DNA of 64,000 nt, from NCBI GenBank assembly GCA_024398955.1, contig JAKSIG010000010.1:1-64000 (forward strand). Direction: 5' to 3'. The notes beneath the pieces were generated by a model that was given only the letters and a program-made list of their open reading frames with translations, made no database searches and had not been told where the DNA came from. The position numbers and the translations under genes are program-made. Within the stretch, counting starts at the first letter, position 1; every line of letters begins with the position of its first letter. Below are positions 57,178 through 64,000 of the stretch, in pieces. The stretch is from Fibrobacter sp. (GTDB taxonomy: Bacteria > Fibrobacterota > Fibrobacteria > Fibrobacterales > Fibrobacteraceae).

Positions 57178-60100
57178 TGAATAAGCTTTTGTTTGCCTTG
57201 ACCTGTGTTGTTGTCGGTTCGGCCCTTGCCCAGGACACTACGGCTGTTGTCGCACCGGTTGCTCCCGCTCCTGTCGCTTCTGCAACTGATTCTTTGATTC
57301 CTGTAAGCTCCAGCAGCGAGGATTCGACGATTGTTCCTTCTTCCAGTTCGCAGGATTCCCTTGTCGTTGCTGAATCTTCTAGTTCCGAACAGATCGCTTT
57401 GTCAAGCTCCGAACAGATTGTAGATTCCACTGATTCTCTTTCGGTATCGTCAAGCTCTATTGAACAATCCAGCTCAAGCATAGAAGTCATTGAATCTTCA
57501 AGCTCTGCACTGTCGTCTAGTTCTATAAAGATTGAAGTCTCTTACACTGAAATCGGTGGCGAAATCAATGGATTCCTTACGGCAGCCAAGTCGCCCTATA
57601 AAGTAACATCCTCGCTGGTCGTTTCTGAAAACCAGGCTCTGGTTATCGATGCTGGTGTAGAACTTTATTTTGCCGCAGGCTCTGGCCTTGACATTCGTGG
57701 GGGAGCCTTTGCTGCCATCGGTAACGAGGAACGTCCCGTAAAAATGCTGGCTGCCGATTCCACAAAATTGTGGGAAGGCGTAAGGCTCACTGGCGAAGTC
57801 CGTGGGGATTTCAACAATGTATCCATTGAAGGCGCCAGGACGGCCATCGCCCTGGAAAACGCAGGTGCCGATATACTTCATGCATCTGTTGCAAAATCAC
57901 AGGTCGGCATTTCCCTAAGGAATTCAAATGCCAAACTTCTAAATGTCAAAATCCATGGAAATAAGGCGGGAACCATTATTTCTGAAGGCTGCTTCGTCTC
58001 TATTGACAACGTGGACTTTACCAAAAACGAGACTGCACTTGTCGCTTCAGAAAATACAGAAATCCTGCTTTCCAATGTGAACGTGTCAGACAATAATCTT
58101 GGCATTCTGGATATGGAAAACAACATCATCAAGGATCGTTCCTTGAAGGTGGAAAAGAACGAAGTCGGCATAGCCTCTGTGGATATCCTGCCTGAAAATC
58201 TGAGGGCTGTAACTGCAAACAATTCCCTGGATGTTTCAAATGCGGCAAAGTCCTTGTACTTGAATCTGCCGGAAGTCGCTGAGAATCCCTACGCAATGTC
58301 CTATAGGGCTTCTGCGGTTCCGTCGATTCAGGCGGCGGAATTGCCCAGGACCTGGCTCTTGACGGGTAATGTCAGCACAGAAATTGGCTATCATCTGGTT
58401 TTTACAAATCATAACCACACAAACGGCTCCTACATTTTCGGGACTGATACCGTAGCACCTGGCGAACGCTACGAAAACTACTTTAAGGTTCCGGGACTTT
58501 ATAGCCGCTACAATACCTACATGAAGTTGACTTCTCCCGAAGGCAGAACCTTTGAGTTTTCTACCGATGTTGAAAGCGATCAGTGGAATTCATGGAACGT
58601 TCATAACGTCAACTTGACCTATACCGATGAAACCCGTAAGGTTGTTCTTGGCGATATGTTCCTGAATGGTGGCGACATCTATATGAATGGCTTAAATCTT
58701 TTTGGTGCAGCCTACACGACGGGCTACCTGAAGAAGGACGATGGCCGCCACGTGTTTGAAACCACAGTCTTTGCTGGCGAAACAAACAAGCCTAAGTTGC
58801 TGGGAGATGACAATCCCGACGTGTATAACGATGTTATTCAGGATGGAGAAGCCGAAGTTCAGAATGTTGTTGCCGGTGGTCGAGTTACCTGGAATATGCA
58901 TAAGCGTTTTAGCGGTGCATTAGGCTTTATCGGAAGCGAAAGCTATAAGGAAGACCCCTACTTCCGAGATGGAATGTCTGAACGTGTAAATACCATTGAT
59001 CCCGAGATATCTTCCAGGACTTTCTTTGCCGAAGGTAACTGGCTTTTCTGGCCTGGAGATATTGAGTTAAACGGACAGGTCGCCTTTGGTTCAGCCGACA
59101 CCACCGATGCTCAGGCCCAGCGTGCCATAGACCGTGTGTTTACTGCTGCTGGACTTTCTGTAGAAAACTTCGCCCTGCTTCGTAAGCTGATGAAGGATGA
59201 ACAGCTGGTATCTACCTTAAGCCGAAATGACCTTGAAGAAATTTTTGGCGATAACAGCACCATGACTTTGAGTGAAATGCGTGAACAACTGCGGTCCTTG
59301 TTAAGGAACGCCAGGGAAATCAGCCGCTCTTATGAAAAACGTGATGGAGATCCATCTGAAATTTCTGGCTGGGATGGTCAGAATGTCGCCGCTCGCGCAG
59401 GATTCCGCTGGGGCATAGGCAGAACCACGTTAAGTGGGCATTTTAAGTATGTGGGATCTAAATTCTATAGCGCAGGCTCTCCCGACCAGTTAAGCAATTC
59501 CCGCCAAATCGATTTTGCTGTCGATCAGCGTCTATTTGATTTCTGGAGGCTTTCTCTTGGCTATGAACTGAATGTTGAAAATGCAGCTTCCGGAGAAGAG
59601 TATAATGTGCTGGGCACAAAGGAAGGCTCCGTATCAGGATTGCCTTTTGAATCTACCTCTAGTTGGGAACGGGAACATGTCGATGATGAGGACCGTGCTC
59701 TATTCATTCATGACATTGTTTTCAGGAACTCCTTTAAATTGAGTCTTTTTGATGTCTCGCTCAAGTACAAGTTGAATTTGCGCGACCGCAATCGTGCAAT
59801 CCATCTCTACTCTGACTATCGTGCCGAATCTGGCGTCCTTAAGGATCCGTGGTTTGCTCCTAGCGGAGATAATTCTGTTTATGCCTTCAATAGCAACGGC
59901 GATACAGTCAGGGTGGATTCCGCAAGATTCGACCAGTATTACGACCTTAGGGATGAGCCGTTCCTGGCCTCGGGCTTTGAGGAACGCCTGCTGAAGCATA
60001 GCGTAGAACTGGAACTTTCACTCAAGCTGAACAAGCATATTGTCCGCTTTGGCGGAGTTTGGATTTATCGAGACGATCTGTCTAAGTTCCGCGAAGATGA

Positions 60101-60560
60101 TTTGCTGGAAGATTTTGAATTTAAGAATGAAACTTATGGATACCTCGGATACTATTTCCATGGGGCTGATTTCTTTGAGCAGCGTTATCCGGTTTCATGG
60201 TCTGCCAATTACGAACGCTGGAATAATCATCTGAGCTTTGTTCCGCGATTCAAATCCTACAATCGCGACGACATGACGGAATTTGAATGGTCCCTGAACG
60301 AGTCCTTCGAAATGGTATTGATCAAGAACCGACTTGAAATGTCTATCAATGGGGAAGTTCGTCAGGAATTCGTCAGCCGCGATAGGGGTTCCGATGAATC
60401 CGAAGCCGACCTGAACGCCTCTGGAACGGTAACGGTCCACTACACAAAGGACCTGTCGTCTGACTATACCATTGGCGGTTATTACTGCTATCGTCCTGAT
60501 TCTAGAGCCGATCAGTATAAAGACATCTTTGCGTCCTTCAGCCTGAATTACGCATTCTAA
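57177..60560 (+). CDS. Parallel beta-helix / outer-membrane barrel fusion protein
   Basis: 1127 residues. Signal peptide (LLFALTCVVVGSALAQ), a long serine-run linker (residues 40-120, SSSS words separated by acidic or hydrophobic residues), then a right-handed beta-helix-like region (about 120-350: repeated hydrophobic rungs, VIDAGVELYFAAGSGLDIRGG, GVRLTGEVRGDFNNVSIEGARTAI). It then turns into a long series of amphipathic strands ending SFSLNYAF, an outer-membrane C-terminal strand. Near 640-720 a helical, charged insertion occurs (AREISRSYEKRDGDPSE). A passenger on a barrel recalls autotransporters, but the passenger is N-terminal and no autotransporter linker is recognised. Function unknown. 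Confidence 0.7.
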   Translation: MNKLLFALTCVVVGSALAQDTTAVVAPVAPAPVASATDSLIPVSSSSEDSTIVPSSSSQDSLVVAESSSSEQIALSSSEQIVDSTDSLSVSSSSIEQSSSSIEVIESSSSALSSSSIKIEVSYTEIGGEINGFLTAAKSPYKVTSSLVVSENQALVIDAGVELYFAAGSGLDIRGGAFAAIGNEERPVKMLAADSTKLWEGVRLTGEVRGDFNNVSIEGARTAIALENAGADILHASVAKSQVGISLRNSNAKLLNVKIHGNKAGTIISEGCFVSIDNVDFTKNETALVASENTEILLSNVNVSDNNLGILDMENNIIKDRSLKVEKNEVGIASVDILPENLRAVTANNSLDVSNAAKSLYLNLPEVAENPYAMSYRASAVPSIQAAELPRTWLLTGNVSTEIGYHLVFTNHNHTNGSYIFGTDTVAPGERYENYFKVPGLYSRYNTYMKLTSPEGRTFEFSTDVESDQWNSWNVHNVNLTYTDETRKVVLGDMFLNGGDIYMNGLNLFGAAYTTGYLKKDDGRHVFETTVFAGETNKPKLLGDDNPDVYNDVIQDGEAEVQNVVAGGRVTWNMHKRFSGALGFIGSESYKEDPYFRDGMSERVNTIDPEISSRTFFAEGNWLFWPGDIELNGQVAFGSADTTDAQAQRAIDRVFTAAGLSVENFALLRKLMKDEQLVSTLSRNDLEEIFGDNSTMTLSEMREQLRSLLRNAREISRSYEKRDGDPSEISGWDGQNVAARAGFRWGIGRTTLSGHFKYVGSKFYSAGSPDQLSNSRQIDFAVDQRLFDFWRLSLGYELNVENAASGEEYNVLGTKEGSVSGLPFESTSSWEREHVDDEDRALFIHDIVFRNSFKLSLFDVSLKYKLNLRDRNRAIHLYSDYRAESGVLKDPWFAPSGDNSVYAFNSNGDTVRVDSARFDQYYDLRDEPFLASGFEERLLKHSVELELSLKLNKHIVRFGGVWIYRDDLSKFREDDLLEDFEFKNETYGYLGYYFHGADFFEQRYPVSWSANYERWNNHLSFVPRFKSYNRDDMTEFEWSLNESFEMVLIKNRLEMSINGEVRQEFVSRDRGSDESEADLNASGTVTVHYTKDLSSDYTIGGYYCYRPDSRADQYKDIFASFSLNYAF

Positions 60561-60573
60561 GAGGGGGCTTATC

Positions 60574-63500
60574 ATGAAGAGTATTTTTATGAAAAAAGTT
60601 TACTGCATTTTTTCGCTTGTATTGCTGTTTGCCTTGTCATCCTTTGCCGCGGTGACCGAAGGCGTTGACTACGATGCCAATGGCGGCTGCTCCTTCAGCA
60701 TCAAGACTGCAAATGGCCTCATGAATATTGGGGAAATTCCTGCAGGAGAATGTGCGTCACCAGTTTATGAATTGGAAACGGACGTGGTTCTCGGTTCTTC
60801 AAAGCCTACCGCATCTTGTATCACCAACTGGGATAATACCCATGCCACCTTTAAGGGAACGTTGAATGGAAAGGGACATAAGATTAGCGGCGTTTGCTTG
60901 AACGAAGTGGATGTACAGAAACTGACATTGTTTGATGTGAGTGCAGGTGCGGTAATCTTTAATCTTGATTTTGAAAACATTTACATTCATGGGGAACAGA
61001 ACTCCATGTACGGAGACTTTGTTCCGGCTTTGTTTGCCGGAAATACAAATGTGAATTCCGACTTGATTACCTTTTCATCCCTAAATATCTCTAACGTATC
61101 CATCAGTCTCGCTTCTGGTGGTGCAATTGGCAATATCGGTATGCTTGTTGCCAGGGCAGGGAATCCCATGATTGTGAATCAGGTTAACGTTGAGAATTCT
61201 TCTGTGTCTATCTTGGGGAATTCATCAAGTCAGTATATCGGTGGCTTGTTTGGCAACTTAAATTCCCCAAAACTTATTGTAAGCGGTAGCAACATAAAAA
61301 TGGATATTGAAGGCTCTGCCACTTCAAGCGCTTATTTTTACGTTGGCGGTATTTTGGGCTATACAAGTTCCATTGATACGCTAAACTTTAGCAACGACTC
61401 CGTTGAAGGATCCATAAACATTCTTAGCGGTTCTAGTGTATACTGCGGAGGCTTTATAGGACGTCTTTCAAGAGATAAGGCGGTTTATACGATTTCCCGT
61501 TCAAGTTTTATCGGTGATATGAATTTTAGCGTGTCGAACTATTATAGTTTTGCAGGCGGTATTATCGGTGAAGTTGGTTACAGTTCTGGTTCGACATTGA
61601 CTTTGAATTCTGTTTCTGTAAAAAGTAAGACCGGTTATTCTAGCCCCTTCATTGACATCAAGGGTTGTGGCTACATGTATTATGTTGGTGGCCTTATTGG
61701 TGAAAGTTATTTTGAAACTGATATTACGGATTGTAGTGTTGAAGGATCAATAATAGAATCTATACCAAATGCTAATAATGGCTATATCAGTGGAATGGTT
61801 GGTTATTCAAATAAAAAGCTTACTGTTTCCAATTCTCATTTTATAGGATCATTACCCGTTAGTTACGGCACCTATGGAATTGCCTACAATTATGAATCGA
61901 CGTCTTCATACAGTGATTCCTACGTCATTGATTTTGCAAACAATCAAAAAGGGCTGGTGCCTTCATCCAGTGTAAAGCTACTGCATCTCGTTGGCATTGG
62001 ATCCTCGTTAGATGAACCTTTGATGTTTTATGATGGTGGCAAGGAACTGGGTTATGCCATTTTGAATTCCCCGGCGTATGCTTACATGGCAGGGAAGACC
62101 TTCGATACGGACGGAACGATCAGAAATCCTCTAGAAGGCGAAGAAAAAGTTCATCGTGTGATGGGTATTTTCTCTATAGATACTCTATTTGATCTCTATA
62201 CTGATAAAAATGGTCACATCGCATATTCTGCAGATGGTTCTTCCTTCGGTTCTGCAGAATTGAATAAAATTGTCTGGCCTAGCCAATGGAATGTTAATTG
62301 GCGTCCAAGTCTATCTACAAAGTATACGGCTGATACCACATTCTCTATGGCTGTAGTTGAGGGAATTGATTATGTGGTTGACGGATGTAATGTTTCTTTG
62401 CTGCAATCTCCTGCATTGCTGAATATTGGAAAAATTCCATTAAATGGATGTGAAAATCCGATCTATAATTTGGAAACGGATGTTGTCCTTAGTACAGCGG
62501 CTGTTTCAAGTGGCTGTTCGCCTAACTGGAACCAAGAAGGTAAAACTTTTAAAGGAACCCTAAATGGCAATGGACATGTTATTAAGGGCATTTGTCATAT
62601 AGCTAAGGATTATAGTGATTTCTCCTTGTTCTCCATTTATGGAAATACTACCATCAGCGACTTGACTTTTGAAAATGTCTACATGAATAATGAACACGAA
62701 ATCGGTGGCTCTGATTGGAATGTTGGTATTTTCAATGTTGATTCCGACAAGTCCATGAAGCATGAATTCAAGAATATAACCATAAATAACATCTCGATGT
62801 ATGGCCATAACTCATCAAAATTCACCAGAATTGGAGCATTGATTGGTGCTGCCAATGGTGAAATTTTAATTGATCATGTAAATGTTATCAATGCTTACAT
62901 CAGCTCAAATTCAATGAGAACTTATCTCGGCGGTATTGTGGGCGACATGGAATATGGAACATTGTCAATTGACAGATCCTATGTGAGCGGAACTTTGCTT
63001 GCCACGTCTATTAGTTACGAGGCAAAGGCGGGTGGCCTTGTCGGTCGCATAAATCCGTATACATCTAATGTGTTGTTTACGAATAATGTTGGAAATGCCG
63101 AGGTTTCTGCATCGTCTTCTTTCGGCACTGCGGCTGGTGGCTTGGTTGGCGAATTGATGTCGACCGATGCTAAATTTGCAAAAAACAAATCCATCAAAAC
63201 TGTTTCGGCATCCGCAAGTAATGAACAGCGTGCCGGTGGATTAATTGGTTACATGGGGGGCGTGTCTTCTTTTGAATCCAGGGATGATTCTGTAAGTGCT
63301 AAGATTTCTGCAGGCCGGTATAAAGCCGCTGATCAAGTTCTTGATATGGGTGGATTGATTGGTCAAATTTACTCCTATAACACAAGCGTTAATGACTTTA
63401 TCAATCCTGTATTCAGTGGTCGTGTAAGTAATACGGACTCTTTAAGATCTGCTGGTTATTTAGGCGGAGTGATTGGGCGTATCTACAATAATTCTAGCGG

Positions 63501-64000
63501 CAACATTAGCCAGCTGAATATTTCTGGAGCTACTGTTAGATCGTCCAATGGTAAAATTGACACATTGATTTATGGTACTACAAAGAATTTGCAGAATTGC
63601 TATTTCGGCGGCCTTGTCGGTTATTCCTATGCACATACAAATATTTCCAATAGCTTTGTTTATGGCAGCATCAATATTAGACGAAACACAAAAAATTCCT
63701 ATAAAAATGATTATGTAGCCGGTCTTGTAGGATATGTTCCGACATCGACAATAAACTTGTTTGTACGTAAAAGTGTTTTTGTAGGAAAACTAGATTATGG
63801 TTATGTGATGCAGGGCTTAGCCTATGGTGGCTCTAGTTCTGGACGATCCGTCGAGGATAGTTATGCCATTGACTTGAACGGAAATGCAACCCTTGTATGG
63901 AACTGGACCCCAGATAGAGTCCGTGTCGCAGAAGTTTCTTCGACTCTGGATGGTGACATGACCTTCTATACAGGTTCCAGCCCGCTGGCAACCTATAAAC
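60574..64000 (+). CDS. GLUG-like repeat surface adhesin (3' partial)
   Basis: The frame from ATG 60574 stays open to the window end (at least 1142 codons). AGAGGGGG lies 8 nt upstream. Signal peptide LVLLFALSSFAAV. The mature protein contains many GLUG-like turns of the form G-G-[LI]-[VIFL]-G (VGGILGY, CGGFIGRL, AGGIIGEV, VGGLIGES, GGLVGRI, GGLVGEL, GGLIGY, GGVIGRI, GGLVGYS), typical of cell-surface right-handed helices of adhesin type. A large module is duplicated: EGVDYDANGGC (60658) recurs as EGIDYVVDGC (62359), offset 1701 bp or 567 residues, each with a TFKGTLNGxGHxIxG core. Third gene of the FecR/barrel operon, 13 nt downstream. Confidence 0.82.
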   Translation, partial: MKSIFMKKVYCIFSLVLLFALSSFAAVTEGVDYDANGGCSFSIKTANGLMNIGEIPAGECASPVYELETDVVLGSSKPTASCITNWDNTHATFKGTLNGKGHKISGVCLNEVDVQKLTLFDVSAGAVIFNLDFENIYIHGEQNSMYGDFVPALFAGNTNVNSDLITFSSLNISNVSISLASGGAIGNIGMLVARAGNPMIVNQVNVENSSVSILGNSSSQYIGGLFGNLNSPKLIVSGSNIKMDIEGSATSSAYFYVGGILGYTSSIDTLNFSNDSVEGSINILSGSSVYCGGFIGRLSRDKAVYTISRSSFIGDMNFSVSNYYSFAGGIIGEVGYSSGSTLTLNSVSVKSKTGYSSPFIDIKGCGYMYYVGGLIGESYFETDITDCSVEGSIIESIPNANNGYISGMVGYSNKKLTVSNSHFIGSLPVSYGTYGIAYNYESTSSYSDSYVIDFANNQKGLVPSSSVKLLHLVGIGSSLDEPLMFYDGGKELGYAILNSPAYAYMAGKTFDTDGTIRNPLEGEEKVHRVMGIFSIDTLFDLYTDKNGHIAYSADGSSFGSAELNKIVWPSQWNVNWRPSLSTKYTADTTFSMAVVEGIDYVVDGCNVSLLQSPALLNIGKIPLNGCENPIYNLETDVVLSTAAVSSGCSPNWNQEGKTFKGTLNGNGHVIKGICHIAKDYSDFSLFSIYGNTTISDLTFENVYMNNEHEIGGSDWNVGIFNVDSDKSMKHEFKNITINNISMYGHNSSKFTRIGALIGAANGEILIDHVNVINAYISSNSMRTYLGGIVGDMEYGTLSIDRSYVSGTLLATSISYEAKAGGLVGRINPYTSNVLFTNNVGNAEVSASSSFGTAAGGLVGELMSTDAKFAKNKSIKTVSASASNEQRAGGLIGYMGGVSSFESRDDSVSAKISAGRYKAADQVLDMGGLIGQIYSYNTSVNDFINPVFSGRVSNTDSLRSAGYLGGVIGRIYNNSSGNISQLNISGATVRSSNGKIDTLIYGTTKNLQNCYFGGLVGYSYAHTNISNSFVYGSINIRRNTKNSYKNDYVAGLVGYVPTSTINLFVRKSVFVGKLDYGYVMQGLAYGGSSSGRSVEDSYAIDLNGNATLVWNWTPDRVRVAEVSSTLDGDMTFYTGSSPLATYK

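Overview
The window reads as a chromosomal segment of a Fibrobacter-like bacterium (Fibrobacteres, FCB group). The reasons are serine-run linkers in surface proteins, a GH74 xyloglucanase with a type IX secretion (T9SS)-like C-terminal domain, Bacteroidetes-like TAnnTTTG promoter boxes, an outer-membrane gene set, and meso-diaminopimelate dehydrogenase. The species is inferred from these traits. No rRNA or tRNA gene was seen, and no insertion sequence, prophage or CRISPR array.

Layout. 0-5.4 kb: 3' part of a giant tandem-repeat surface protein. 5.7-8.5 kb: secreted GH74 enzyme. 8.7-14.9 kb: a giant double BadF/HgdC-type activase and an ABC-F ATPase. 15-19.3 kb (minus): DUF748/AsmA-like protein and RecQ. 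19.4-23.3 kb: sugar nucleotidyltransferase, TrmJ, dUTPase and DAP dehydrogenase, separated by unusually palindrome-rich intergenic DNA. 23.7-28.1 kb (minus): a collagen-like lipoprotein ending in a histidine phosphatase domain, a YbgC-type thioesterase and a D15-type beta-barrel. 28.2-32.8 kb: an Mla/MCE lipid-transport operon followed by a Mn-type pyrophosphatase. 32.8-35.9 kb: two poorly characterised envelope proteins. 35.9-37.3 kb (minus): dnaA, with candidate DnaA boxes upstream. 37.6-39.8 kb: membrane protein, squalene-synthase-like protein and LspA. 39.8-46.2 kb (minus): a seven-gene envelope cluster (M23 peptidase, DUF486, DUF4416, glutaminyl cyclase, beta-barrel protein, PHP phosphatase, unknown). 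46.3-55.2 kb: RNase H, U32 protein, small lipoprotein, a candidate structured RNA, RpiA, SlyD-type FKBP, metallophosphoesterase, RlmH and a GGDEF protein. 55.3-64 kb: an operon of a FecR-domain protein, a beta-helix/outer-membrane-barrel fusion and a GLUG-like repeat adhesin that runs off the window.

Gene expression signals are informative. At twelve starts a TAnnTT(T)(G)-like box ends only 4-7 nt before the start codon with no Shine-Dalgarno, which predicts leaderless or 1-3-nt-leader mRNAs. Genes inside operons use clear Shine-Dalgarno sequences or TAATG stop/start overlaps.

The strongest candidates for undescribed biology are: three copies of a 41-bp inverted element upstream of dut; the 0.2-kb structured RNA candidate at 50.1-50.3 kb; the collagen/histidine-phosphatase lipoprotein with two alternating small modules; the period-3 super-repeat with lysine-rich insertions in the first protein; and the FecR/beta-helix-barrel/GLUG operon.
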